Shown in pieces: positions 1-7,860 of a stretch of 64,000 nt of DNA (position 1 is the stretch's first letter; each line of letters starts with the position of its first letter). A program made the position numbers and the translations under genes. The stretch comes from SURF-43 sp964628985 (lineage in GTDB: Bacteria > Chloroflexota > Dehalococcoidia > UBA2979). The notes beneath the pieces are model-generated. The model searched no databases. It had not been told where the DNA came from and was given only the letters and a program-made list of their open reading frames with translations. The DNA is taken from assembly GCA_964628985.1 (NCBI GenBank), contig CAZVNJ010000005.1, positions 1-64,000 of the forward strand, written 5' to 3'.

Positions 1-2
1 AG

Positions 3-173
3 CAGCAGGCGGAGTCCGACGCCACGTCGGCGGACCAGCAGGCCGAGTCCGACGCAACATCGGCGAGGCAGCAGGCCGAGTCCGACGCCACGTCGGCGGA
101 CCAGCAGGCCGAGTCCGACGCCGAGTCGGCGAGGCAGCAGGCGGAGTCTGACGCGAAGTCGGGGAAGTCGTAG
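3..173 (+). CDS. C-terminal tail of a protein made of 11-residue repeats (partial)
   Basis: The frame beginning at base 3 is open to a TAG at 171-173 and enters from outside the window, so only 56 residues are seen. They consist of four perfect-length 11-residue units of the form QQAESDATSA(D/R), then a shorter fifth unit ending in SGKS. The 11th residue alternates D, R, D, R. At DNA level this is a 33-bp tandem repeat with few changes. Hendecad repeats rich in Ala, Gln and Glu usually form extended helices or coiled coils, so this is probably a helical stalk or tail. The N-terminal part and the function are not visible. Real coding is supported by the repeat keeping frame and most substitutions being conservative. 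Confidence 0.75.
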   Translation, partial: QQAESDATSADQQAESDATSARQQAESDATSADQQAESDAESARQQAESDAKSGKS

Positions 174-827
174 GACAACTGACCGGAACGGCGGCACTGC
201 CGGAAGCGGGTCCCAATCATTCGCAAGTCCTGCAAGTCAGCCCTGCGAGGGCCTCACAATCTGTCGACAGGTGTCGTGGATTGGGGTCGGATCTCTCGAC
301 CGCCACAACTCGCTGGGCACCTAGCCGTTGTCGCCCCGCCACGACGCGCCTAAACGGTTGCTATAGCGATTAAATGCACGACACGGGTTCATCGCCGCCA
401 CAAGGAGTACGGGTGTGCGCCACATGGTGACGCTGCCCGACTCGAGTGGCTCGCGCAGCGCCTCGCGCCGAACTCCGGGAACGCGTCCAGAGAGGACGCC
501 GCGATAGCCGGTGGGCGGGGAATTCGCACCCTCGATGTACTACCAGTGTTTCGTTGGATTCGAGACGCCGCCTATTGGAGCGCGAGGGCGACGCGAAACG
601 GCACGCATCCCTCTTCGCACGAGCGCATAGTGATGCCGATGTTCGTGCAGTGGTGAGAACTCTGCGTAGTCCGCTGACTCAATAGGCGGCACCATTGGCC
701 CGGAGGTATCCCCTCACCAAAGCATGTTGGGTCACGGAGGGGGAACCATTCCCCTGATGGGGGAAGTCGACAGAATCATCGATTGCACGGCGGTTGGCCA
801 GGTACTTTTGCTCACGAGCGCTGCCCA
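174..827. other. Intergenic stretch with no supported gene
   Basis: About 650 bases between the repeat protein and the DUF262 gene. The only open frame of note (446-685, plus strand) is rich in Arg and Ala, has no convincing ribosome binding site and resembles no family I know. A GGAG-type site near 402 leads only into a six-codon frame. No clear hairpin terminator or repeat was seen. The region presumably carries the promoter of the downstream restriction-type gene. Confidence 0.5.
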
Positions 828-2639
828 ATGAAATCCGACATCCTCAGCCCGAAGCTGCTCTTCCAAAAGGATGTGCGCTACGTCATCCCTACCTTCCAGC
901 GTCCGTACGTCTGGAATCAGGAGGATCAATGGGAACCGCTGTGGGATGACGTTCGCAACACCGCCGAGCGATATCTCGAAGAACTCGAACGGCTCGGTGC
1001 GGATCGAAAGGCTGACGCGGAACGCCTCACGCCTGCGCACTTCTTCGGCGCCGTGGTGCTTCAGCAGCAGTCAACGCCCTCCATCGAGATCGAGCAGCGG
1101 CATGTTATCGATGGGCAGCAACGGCTGACTACGCTGCAGCTACTGTTAGACGCGGCGCAGCAGGTCTGTGAAGACGTCGGCCTTAGCCCAGAGGCACGAC
1201 GCCTCTCCAAGCTGGTCGCGAACGATGAAGACTTCGTCGGCAACGATCCTGCGAACCGGTTCAAGATCTGGCCGACGAACGTGGACCGCGAGGCCTTCCG
1301 GCACGCCATGCAGAACGGCCTACCGACAGATGCATTCACGGACTCGCGAATCGTTCAGGGTCACCAGTTCTTCCAGTTGCAGATCCGCGAGTGGCTCCTC
1401 GTCGATGAGTCCAAACTCCCCCACCGTATTGCGGCTCTGGAGACGGCCCTCACGGGACTCCTCCAGATGGTCGTGATCGACCTCGAGCCGAAGGACGATG
1501 CCCACGTCATCTTTGAGACGCTGAACGCCCGCGGGACACCGCTCATCGAGTCTGACCTCATCAAGAATTTCATTCTCTACCGTGCAACAGATGAGGGTCG
1601 GGATGAAGACGAGGCTTACCAGGAGTACTGGCAGGCCCTCGACAGTGATTGGTGGCGGCAGGAAGTACGGCAGGGACGCCTCGTACGACCCCGCGTCGAT
1701 GTCTTCCTGAACTACTGGTTATCCATGCGAACTGTGTCGGACGTCCAGGCCAGCCGTGTCTTCGATACCTTCCAGGCATACTCGAAAGACCGAGCGATCG
1801 ACGAGATCGCCGCGGACCTTAAACGCGGAGGGGAAACCTATCGGTCGCTTGAACAGGTTGTCGACCCGACAGAGGCATCGTTCATGTACCGGTGGCGTGT
1901 TATGGACGCTGGTGTCGTCACCCCCGCGCTGCTTCTGCTCTTCGGGGCTCCTACTCAGCAGCTGCCCGCTGAGCGCCGAAAGCGCTCCTTACGAGCGATC
2001 GAGAGTTTCTTAGTTCGCCGGATGGCCTGCCGCTTCACCACGAAGGACTACAACCGGCTGTTCCTCGACCTCGCCGAAGTGCTCCAGAGGCAAGGCCTCG
2101 GGGCGGCGGACGACATAGTGATTGACTTTCTCACGCAGCAGCGTGCCGACTCCCGCGAGTGGCCGACCGACACGCAGCTGGAGGAGGCCTTCCGGACGCT
2201 GCCTCTGTACAGGCTCCTGACCCGAGGGAGGCTCCGCCTATTGCTAGAAGGCATCGAAGCCGCGCTCCGCACGCCACAATCTGAGACGGTCGACGTACCT
2301 CGTGACCTCACGATCGAACACATCATGCCTCAGGGCTGGCGGCAGCATTGGCCCGCACCGATTGGCGAGGGCGGCGAGGAATCCTTGTCATTCGAGCGAG
2401 ACCGCGCGGTTCATACAATCGGAAATCTCACGCTCCTGAACAACAAGCTGAACCCAGAGCTGTCGAACGGTCCCTGGTCGAAGAAGCGCGAGGGGCTGCA
2501 AGATCACAGCACGTTGTTCCTCAACAAAGACCTTCTCAGGTTCGGTGACAGTTGGGACGATGCCACGATCCGGCTACGCAGCTCACGCCTCGCGCGGGCC
2601 GCTGCCAAGGTATGGCCACGCGATTCGAGACAGCTCTAG
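828..2639 (+). CDS. DUF262/DUF1524 (GmrSD-like) restriction-type protein
   Basis: A 603-residue protein if read from the ATG at 828, where the family N-terminus (short lead, then a PTFQRPYVW motif) begins. A TTG at 783 would add 15 unlikely residues. The N-terminal DUF262 domain shows the signature DGQQRLTTLQLL near residue 100, the ParB-like nucleotide-binding motif of this family. The C-terminal DUF1524 domain shows IEHIMPQ and, about 40 residues on, a GNLTLLNNKLN stretch, which together form the His-Me (HNH-like) nuclease site. The same two-domain build occurs in GmrSD, BrxU and SspE, which restrict phages with modified DNA. Here the protein stands outside any BREX or Ssp system. The next gene, 2847-3239, also looks restriction-associated. 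A defence role is inferred from family and neighbour. Confidence 0.85.
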   Translation: MKSDILSPKLLFQKDVRYVIPTFQRPYVWNQEDQWEPLWDDVRNTAERYLEELERLGADRKADAERLTPAHFFGAVVLQQQSTPSIEIEQRHVIDGQQRLTTLQLLLDAAQQVCEDVGLSPEARRLSKLVANDEDFVGNDPANRFKIWPTNVDREAFRHAMQNGLPTDAFTDSRIVQGHQFFQLQIREWLLVDESKLPHRIAALETALTGLLQMVVIDLEPKDDAHVIFETLNARGTPLIESDLIKNFILYRATDEGRDEDEAYQEYWQALDSDWWRQEVRQGRLVRPRVDVFLNYWLSMRTVSDVQASRVFDTFQAYSKDRAIDEIAADLKRGGETYRSLEQVVDPTEASFMYRWRVMDAGVVTPALLLLFGAPTQQLPAERRKRSLRAIESFLVRRMACRFTTKDYNRLFLDLAEVLQRQGLGAADDIVIDFLTQQRADSREWPTDTQLEEAFRTLPLYRLLTRGRLRLLLEGIEAALRTPQSETVDVPRDLTIEHIMPQGWRQHWPAPIGEGGEESLSFERDRAVHTIGNLTLLNNKLNPELSNGPWSKKREGLQDHSTLFLNKDLLRFGDSWDDATIRLRSSRLARAAAKVWPRDSRQL

Positions 2640-2846
2640 CCTGAGCAGGTACGGGGCGTTGTGAATGGCCGGGGGTCTTACGCCGAAGCAGGAAGACTGA
2701 GTGACGAGACTGGCGGATCGCCAACTCCACTGGCACCACCGCGCTCCGACCAGTGGAGCGGGTATCGTGGGGCCTCCCGTGGTGGCCAGCTCTTAGACTC
2801 CGCTCAGGCCATCTTCCTCACGAACACGAGCACACCAAGGGCGGGA

Positions 2847-3239
2847 ATGATGTCGGCTTCATTCGTCACAGGTCAGACCTACTCGAGGAAGGACATCTTC
2901 CAGGCGCTCGGCCTCCCAAGCAGCGCTCGGGGCGGAACGTGGTTCACGGGCTACACAGAACATGATGGTGTCTTCTACATCTTCGCAAACGTCGGAGTCC
3001 CTGGACGGACCGGGCACGACTATCAGAATGAGTGGCAAGGTGAGAAGCTTCGGTGGTACGCAAGGAACGGGAGTGACTTGCGCCAGCCTCAGTTGCAGAG
3101 GCTACTGCAGCGAGATGCGACTGTCCGAGTCTTTTGGCGGTCCACCAGTCGACCAGAGTTCACCTACGCAGGTGAAGCGATGGTTTCGAGCGTGAAAGAT
3201 ACGTCACCGGTCGAAGTGCTCTGGAGTTTTTCGGCGTAG
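2847..3239 (+). CDS. Small DUF3427-like restriction-associated domain protein
   Basis: 130 residues from the ATG pair at 2847. The open frame extends upstream to 2661, but those residues look non-conserved. The protein starts with a YSRKDIFQALGL helix and continues with a Gly/aromatic-rich beta segment (GYTEHDGVFYIFANVG, then GRTGHDYQNEW and LRWYARNGS). It ends with a VFWR...FTYAG stretch and PVEVLW. This pattern resembles the C-terminal DUF3427-type module attached to helicases and HNH nucleases in restriction loci. Here it stands alone, 207 bases after the GmrSD-like gene on the same strand, so it may act as a partner or DNA-recognition module. The family match is from memory and moderate. 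No nuclease motif is visible. The ribosome binding site is weak. Confidence 0.55.
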   Translation: MMSASFVTGQTYSRKDIFQALGLPSSARGGTWFTGYTEHDGVFYIFANVGVPGRTGHDYQNEWQGEKLRWYARNGSDLRQPQLQRLLQRDATVRVFWRSTSRPEFTYAGEAMVSSVKDTSPVEVLWSFSA

Positions 3240-3354
3240 GAACGTCGTCGCGAACCTAGCCAGCGCGCAGAGTCGAAGTCCGCGAACCCAGGGACCTGGC
3301 GTTAGCCCTCACTCTCACTTCGACCAAGCTCCGCCCCTCACCTCGATCCCGACG

Positions 3355-3441
3355 CCCCCCGACGGACTCGCGGCGGGAGTAGGCGCCGCGGATGGTGCAG
3401 CGGGGGACGGATTCGCCGCGGGCGAGGGCGAGGTTGGCGGC
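3355..3441 (-). pseudogene. Fragment of a LacI-type regulator (C-terminal remnant)
   Basis: Read on the minus strand, this stretch gives AANLALARGESVPRCTIRG followed by AYSRRESVG. It closely matches the last 30 residues of the intact LacI-family regulator at 13898-14959 (AANLVLALERHANLTRCTIRG, then AYYRRESVG). The match is also visible in the DNA. Nothing upstream on that strand resembles the rest of a LacI protein: the surrounding frame (3256-3522) is Arg-rich and not LacI-like. I read it as the eroded 3' end of a second copy or close relative. It could instead be a remnant left by recombination between related loci. Confidence 0.55.
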
Positions 3442-3681
3442 GGGCAGGTTGCCTCTCCTCAAGAACCGGACGAGGCGGCGCTGCGTTGCGATGCTGGGAT
3501 CCTGACCCACGAGCCCCCTCACAAGAGGCGCTCAGATTCGCGGCAGCCAGCGTCCGATGATTCGTAACATGATATTTACGTGAAAGTTCTCACAAGCACT
3601 TGTCACGGCGCTGTGATGTCCATATGTTGGACGTGTCCTCCAGCAACGTGCGGCGGACGGCAAATGAAGGAAATTTCGATC

Positions 3682-3789
3682 ATGAAGACTCTCTGCAACC
3701 TGTGTGCGGTCCTGGCGGCGTTCGGTTGGTCTGGCGTGGAATGCGCGAACTGTGGTGACGCCGCGGCGTCGACGAACGCTCACGCTTAA
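3682..3789 (+). CDS. Possible 35-residue peptide with two CXXC motifs
   Basis: ATG at 3682 has an AAGGAA site nine bases upstream. The peptide has CNLC near the N-terminus and CANC near residue 22, separated by a short hydrophobic stretch (AVLAAFGWSG). Paired CXXC motifs could bind zinc or form disulfides, and the hydrophobic stretch could be a membrane or signal segment. An upstream in-frame ATG at 3664 is possible but has a poorer site. The region around 3560-3680 is less GC-rich than its surroundings, as promoters often are. I know of no matching family, and a chance ORF is quite possible. Confidence 0.3.
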   Translation: MKTLCNLCAVLAAFGWSGVECANCGDAAASTNAHA

Positions 3790-4168
3790 GCGAGCGGGTA
3801 GCGCGACGCTCCGAACAGGGGCCGCGCGTCGGTTGTCCTGGCTTGCGTCCGAGGTGTTCAGAAATGATCTCTGCGATTGACTTCGATGATGTCTTCGGTT
3901 GGGGTTCGCAGGTCAGCGTCCTGCGCTCACCGTCACGGCTCGTCTCGGCTGCTCCGGCATCCCGAGACGGCTCCGAGCCCAACCTCCTTGAGGGCGGCGA
4001 GCCGGCGTGCGACTCCGACCGCTGCGAGGTGCAAGTGCTCTCGCTCCGTCGAGGCCGGGAGTACGCCGCCGTTACCGCCTAGCCGGGACTGACGAGCGCG
4101 CCAGACCTTGACGCGCGCGAACTTCCACTGGTCGCCGGGCCTCTCAAGACAACGGCTCCCCCAGCGGA
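3790..4168. other. Intergenic stretch with no supported gene
   Basis: About 380 bases between the possible CXXC peptide and the end of the phasin gene. Overlapping open frames exist in two plus-strand phases (3843-4082 and 3877-4092) and one minus-strand phase. They are Arg/Ser-rich, lack good ribosome binding sites and look like chance frames in GC-rich DNA. No terminator or repeat stands out. Confidence 0.45.
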
Positions 4169-4618
4169 CTACGGCGTCTTGCCCCAGGTCGCCATCCCGC
4201 GCTGGACCATCTCGGTCAATGGGTTCATAGACGCCCACGCGCGGATGAGGGCAGCCCCCGCCTCCGAACATTCCTTCGTGGCGCTCGTGATCTGTTCGAC
4301 CAGTTCGGCCGACTCTTCACGGGCGCTGGTGGACTCGTCCGTCACCAACTGGGTGAATGTCAACGCACGCGCTTGCGCGGTGAGCGTTGCCGCCATGATG
4401 GAGGCCTGCGCCATCGCGGCTTGCTCTGGCTTCCCGCTGATGCGCTGCGCCAGTTCGGACGCCTCCGCGTGCCCAGCGGCAACGTCATCGAGGAAGCGTC
4501 GCCCCACCTTCACCCCGCGATCGGAGGCGCGCGTCGCCGCTTCCGTCAGCACTTGATAACTCCGCTGCAGGGTGTCGATGTAGCGTTGCAGCTCGGCGTT
4601 CGGGTCGTTCGTCGTCAT
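4169..4618 (-). CDS. Phasin-like PHA granule protein
   Basis: 149 residues, starting at the ATG at 4618, which has a GGAGGG site six bases upstream. A longer frame to 4774 would overlap the divergent promoter region and is rejected. The protein is almost entirely helical and Ala/Glu-rich, with no Cys catalytic motif, as expected for phasins that coat polyhydroxyalkanoate granules. It aligns along its length with the protein at 7230-7685: both have an N-terminal RY-tyrosine helix, a KVGRRFLDD / VWNRLLEDA helix, and a hydrophobic QARALTFTQL / QERALAFAKV segment. It is divergently transcribed from the PHA synthase at 4760. Family assignment rests on composition, size, paralogy and context. Confidence 0.7.
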   Translation of the reverse strand: MTTNDPNAELQRYIDTLQRSYQVLTEAATRASDRGVKVGRRFLDDVAAGHAEASELAQRISGKPEQAAMAQASIMAATLTAQARALTFTQLVTDESTSAREESAELVEQITSATKECSEAGAALIRAWASMNPLTEMVQRGMATWGKTP

Positions 4619-4759
4619 GCTGCCCTCCTGGGTAGCCGGTCGTCGGCCTTGCAGCGTAGCGCGCGGCCGCACGTTCGGTGAGGCGTCACAACGGCACGCG
4701 GACAGACCCCGTACGATGGCGGAGCCAGAACGGGGTACCTCCCACAACAGGAGGGCGAG

Positions 4760-6559
4760 ATGGCTTCCGATCACGGGACAACGGATTCGACGAGTCCGCC
4801 TGACGACGCGGCCGCTGCACTTGCCCGCAATCTTGAGGCTGTCGCGGCCTTAGCCCGTGATCTGCTGGGGAGTGGGTCCGAGGCTCGCGAGGGCAGGCCA
4901 GCGCTTCCGGATCTCCCTCGCGCATTCGCTGAGCTCACCGCCCGCTCGCTGGCTGACGCAGCGAGCGCCGAGCGGGGCGACCTCGAGCATTGGGCACGGT
5001 TCCTGCGGGTCTGGCGGAACGTCGCGGAGCGGACGCTCGACCCCTCGACACCACCCCTGGCGCAGCCGGAGCCCGGCGACCGCCGGTTTCGCGACCCGGC
5101 GTGGAACGCCAATCCAGTCTTCGATCTGGTGAAGCAGCAATATCTCCTCGCGTCGCAGTGGGTCGAGGAGGAGCTGCGGAATCTGGCCGGGCTTGATGCC
5201 CGCACCGCTCAGCAGGTCGCGTTCTACACGCGGCAGTTTGTACAGGCGCTGGCGCCGGCCAACTTCCTGCTCACGAATCCCGAAGCCCTGAAGGCCACGC
5301 TCGACAGCAACGGCGAAAACCTGGTCCGCGGGTTAGGCCACCTCCTCGCGGACATCGAACGCGGACACGGTCGTCTCCGGGTGAGTACCAGCGACCTGAC
5401 CGCGTTCGGTGTGGGCCGGGACCTGGCGATCACCGCAGGGAAGGTCGTCTATCGGAACGATCTGATCGAGCTGCTGCAGTACGCGCCGACCACGGATCAG
5501 GTGTACGAGCGCCCTCTCCTGATCGTGCCGTCGTGGATCAATAAGTACTACGTGCTCGATCTGCGTCCCGAGAACTCGCTCGTACGGTGGGCGGTGGCGC
5601 AGGGATATACGGTCTTCGTGATCTCCTGGGTCAATCCCGATGAGCACTTCGCCTCGAAGGCGTTTGAGGACTACATGGTCGAGGGCCCGCTCGCCGCGTT
5701 AGACGCCATCGAACTGGCGACTGGAGAACGGGAGGTCTCAGCACTGGGATACTGTCTGGGTGGCACGCTCCTGACCGCGACGCTCGCACATATGGCCGCG
5801 CGTGGTGACACGCGCATTTCGTCATGCACGCTGCTCGCAGCGCAGGTCGACTTCTCTGAGTCGGGGGAGCTCGCCGTATTCGCGAGCGAGGGTCAGATCG
5901 AAGCCCTCGAACGGCGTATGGCCGCCAATGGGGGCTACCTGGACGCTGATGCCATGATGGCCACGTTCAACATGCTTCGAGCGAACGACTTGATCTGGTC
6001 GTACGTCGTCAGCAACTACCTGCTCGGGCGTGAGCCACCGCCCTTCGACCTGCTGTTTTGGAACGCAGACGCCACCCGGCTGCCGGCGCCCATGGGGAGC
6101 TACTACCTCCGGAACATGTACCTGCGTAACGCTCTGGTGGAACCCGGGGCGCTTGAGATGGCTGGCACGCCCATCGATCTCACGCAGGTGACGACGCCTG
6201 TCTACGCACACGCGGCACGGGAGGATCACATCGCGCCGTACGAGTCCGTGTTCAAGCTCACGCAATATCTACGGGGGCCGGTGCGCTTCGTGCTTGCCGG
6301 GTCCGGCCACATTGCAGGCGTGGTCAATCCACCGGTCGCGGAGAAGTACGGACACTGGGTGAGCAACCGGAGTGCGGGTTTCGCGAACGCTGCCGAATGG
6401 ATCCAGCAGGCCGAACAACGGACGGGTTCGTGGTGGGTGGACTGGCATGACTGGCTGAGCCGTCAGTCCGGGCGCATGGTCCCCCCACGCGTTCCAGGGG
6501 CAGGTGGGCTCGATCCGCTCGCGGACGCCCCCGGCTCGTACGTCCTCGTACGAAGCTGA
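4760..6559 (+). CDS. phaC: Class I poly(3-hydroxyalkanoate) synthase, copy 1
   Basis: 599 residues with a strong AGGAGGG site just before the ATG. PhaC polymerises (R)-3-hydroxyacyl-CoA into polyester at the granule surface. The N-terminal PhaC domain includes FDLVKQQYLL and the conserved LTNPEALKATLDSNGENLVRG block (about residues 171-191). The alpha/beta-hydrolase core follows, with the lipase-box-like GYCLGG. The catalytic triad is Cys332, Asp489 (in REDHIAP) and His517 (in GSGHIAG). Single-gene length near 600 residues and no PhaE or PhaR partner indicate class I. A second synthase lies at 9186-11006. The divergent neighbour is a phasin, and a PadR-type repressor gene lies just downstream in the opposite direction. 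Confidence 0.95.
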   Translation: MASDHGTTDSTSPPDDAAAALARNLEAVAALARDLLGSGSEAREGRPALPDLPRAFAELTARSLADAASAERGDLEHWARFLRVWRNVAERTLDPSTPPLAQPEPGDRRFRDPAWNANPVFDLVKQQYLLASQWVEEELRNLAGLDARTAQQVAFYTRQFVQALAPANFLLTNPEALKATLDSNGENLVRGLGHLLADIERGHGRLRVSTSDLTAFGVGRDLAITAGKVVYRNDLIELLQYAPTTDQVYERPLLIVPSWINKYYVLDLRPENSLVRWAVAQGYTVFVISWVNPDEHFASKAFEDYMVEGPLAALDAIELATGEREVSALGYCLGGTLLTATLAHMAARGDTRISSCTLLAAQVDFSESGELAVFASEGQIEALERRMAANGGYLDADAMMATFNMLRANDLIWSYVVSNYLLGREPPPFDLLFWNADATRLPAPMGSYYLRNMYLRNALVEPGALEMAGTPIDLTQVTTPVYAHAAREDHIAPYESVFKLTQYLRGPVRFVLAGSGHIAGVVNPPVAEKYGHWVSNRSAGFANAAEWIQQAEQRTGSWWVDWHDWLSRQSGRMVPPRVPGAGGLDPLADAPGSYVLVRS

Positions 6560-6641
6560 CGCCTGGATCCAGGGACGAGCGAGCGCAGTGGCTTGATCGA
6601 GCCTCGCATGGCCGCGCCGGGGACGGAGTGCTCGGTCAGCG

Positions 6642-7073
6642 TCAGGCGTTCGACGGTGGTGGGTCGCCAGACGAGGCGGCTGGTTGATCGTCGCGTCGCA
6701 CCGCATCCAGGGCACCTCGCAACACCGCCTGATGGCGTTCCAGCGCATCGATCCATGCGCTCAGGAAGATCTGCCCGGGGGCGGTCAACTGGTACATGCG
6801 GCGTGCGGGGCCACTTTCGGACGTGTCCCAGTATGACGAGACGAGCCCACTCTTCTCCAGTTGCCGGAGGGTGCGGTAGACGGTGCCCGAGTCAAAAGCC
6901 GGGAGGTTCGCCTCGGAGAGCTGCTGGACGAGGTGGTAGCCGTAGGCGCTGGAGACTCGGAGGAAGGCGAGCAAACTCGTGCTCAGGAAGTCCCCACTGA
7001 GACGCGGTGCGGCAGCCCCGCTCGGCGCTGCCGGGGGCGGATCAGATTCCGGAGTCGCGGAAGCGGAGTTCAT
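6642..7073 (-). CDS. PadR-family repressor, PhaQ-like
   Basis: 143 residues from the ATG at 7073. The much longer frame reaching 7694 runs antisense through the phasin gene and is rejected. After a Pro/Ala-rich leader of about 28 residues comes the PadR winged helix: LSTSLLAFLRVSSAYGYHLVQ, the recognition helix around SGTVYRTLRQLEKSGLV, and the wing with a YQLTAPG motif. A short C-terminal helical region follows. PhaQ of Bacillus is a PadR-like repressor that senses PHA and controls phasin expression. This gene lies between a synthase and a divergent phasin, so the same role is likely. The intergenic region 7074-7229 should contain its operator. Confidence 0.8.
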   Translation of the reverse strand: MNSASATPESDPPPAAPSGAAAPRLSGDFLSTSLLAFLRVSSAYGYHLVQQLSEANLPAFDSGTVYRTLRQLEKSGLVSSYWDTSESGPARRMYQLTAPGQIFLSAWIDALERHQAVLRGALDAVRRDDQPAASSGDPPPSNA

Positions 7074-7095
7074 GCTCCCAAGATAGCATCGATGA

Positions 7096-7105
7096 ACATG
7101 CATGT
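7096..7105. promoter_or_regulatory. 10-bp palindrome in the PadR/phasin intergenic region
   Basis: ACATGCATGT is a perfect palindrome 23 bases upstream of the PadR-type regulator and 125 bases upstream of the phasin. PadR proteins bind palindromic sites of about this size, usually with ATGT/ACAT half-sites, so this is a good candidate operator. Function is inferred from motif and position. Confidence 0.45.
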
Positions 7106-7142
7106 CACCCATAAGTGCACAACGCGAATATGTGCGACACAC

Positions 7143-7170
7143 TTGACGCTGAACCGTACCTATGTGTAGT
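7143..7170 (+). promoter_or_regulatory. Candidate promoter for the phasin gene
   Basis: TTGACG at 7143-7148 and TGTAGT at 7165-7170 are separated by 16 bases and resemble sigma-70 type -35 and -10 elements (five and four of six matches). They lie about 60 bases upstream of the phasin ATG. The stretch is less GC-rich than its surroundings. Confidence 0.4.
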
Positions 7171-7229
7171 TTGCATCTAGATACAGCAGCGTCACGCCTT
7201 CGCTGGACGCACATCGAGGAGATTCTGAT

Positions 7230-7685
7230 ATGACCAACGCGCCCTTGAACCGGTACTTCGAAGCCGTGAACGCCAGCTACGACGCCCTCGTCGAGGCCGC
7301 TGAGAACGGGAGCAAGCACGGGGGCGCGGTGTGGAACCGCCTGCTTGAGGACGCCCGCACCGCTCAGCGCGAGGCCCTGAACGTGAGCGAGCAGGTCTTC
7401 GAGAAGCCGGCCGACCCCCAGACCTACGGTGTGGTGCTTCAGGCGGTGATGAAGTCGCAGGAGCGTGCGCTGGCCTTCGCGAAGGTCCTCTTCGAAGAGG
7501 CCTCGAGCACCGGCACCGACACTCAAGTCGCCTTCGAGCGCGTGGTTACGGCGAACCGCACCGCGGCCGAGGCGGCAGCCGAGCTCACGCGATCCTTTGC
7601 CGGCGATGGCTCGTTCGCCGAGACCTGGCGCAAGAACGTCGAGGCGATGACCGCTGCCTCCCCGTTCACCGCTGCAACGCGATAG
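7230..7685 (+). CDS. Phasin-like PHA granule protein, second copy
   Basis: 151 residues with a GAGGAG site before the ATG. It is helical and Ala/Glu-rich with no enzyme motif, and is related along its length to the phasin-like protein at 4169-4618. It sits divergent from the PhaQ-like repressor and upstream of the depolymerase, the usual place for a PHA-inducible granule coat protein. The promoter region contains a palindrome that could be the PadR operator. The phasin family is diverse in sequence, so the call leans on context. Confidence 0.7.
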   Translation: MTNAPLNRYFEAVNASYDALVEAAENGSKHGGAVWNRLLEDARTAQREALNVSEQVFEKPADPQTYGVVLQAVMKSQERALAFAKVLFEEASSTGTDTQVAFERVVTANRTAAEAAAELTRSFAGDGSFAETWRKNVEAMTAASPFTAATR

Positions 7686-7737
7686 TCCCGGCACGGGGTC
7701 TGGTTGGAACGCCCCTATCCTTGCCCGGAGATATGCT

Positions 7738-7780
7738 TGACGTCACGGGTGTGCCCGGCGCGGGCCCATCCGTGACGTCA
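7738..7780. repeat. Long inverted repeat between phasin and depolymerase
   Basis: TGACGTCACGG at 7738-7748 is repeated as its exact reverse complement at 7770-7780. Inside the loop, GCCCG and CGGGC form a second stem. The arms carry the self-complementary core TGACGTCA. There is no T-run after it, so it is not a typical terminator for the phasin gene. It could be a processing or stabilising hairpin, or a paired operator for the depolymerase gene that starts 80 bases later. Confidence 0.6.
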
Positions 7781-7782
7781 TA

Positions 7783-7792
7783 CTTGCGCAAG
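7783..7792. promoter_or_regulatory. 10-bp palindrome upstream of the PHA depolymerase
   Basis: CTTGCGCAAG is a perfect palindrome immediately after the long inverted repeat and 68 bases before the TTG start of the depolymerase. It could be an operator. No function can be shown from sequence alone. Confidence 0.3.
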
Positions 7793-7860
7793 CCATTATC
7801 CCGCTGCTAGAAGCAGGGACGTCCAACCCGGCCCACCGCTGGGCCTACTAGGGAGCCTCG

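Noticed and set aside
1..173. Possible CRISPR array, from the regular 33-bp repeats
   Set aside because: The repeats are contiguous with no spacers, keep a reading frame and end in a stop codon. This is a repetitive protein.
446..685. 79-codon frame in the first intergenic region
   Set aside because: Arg/Ala-rich without a site or family. Probably chance.
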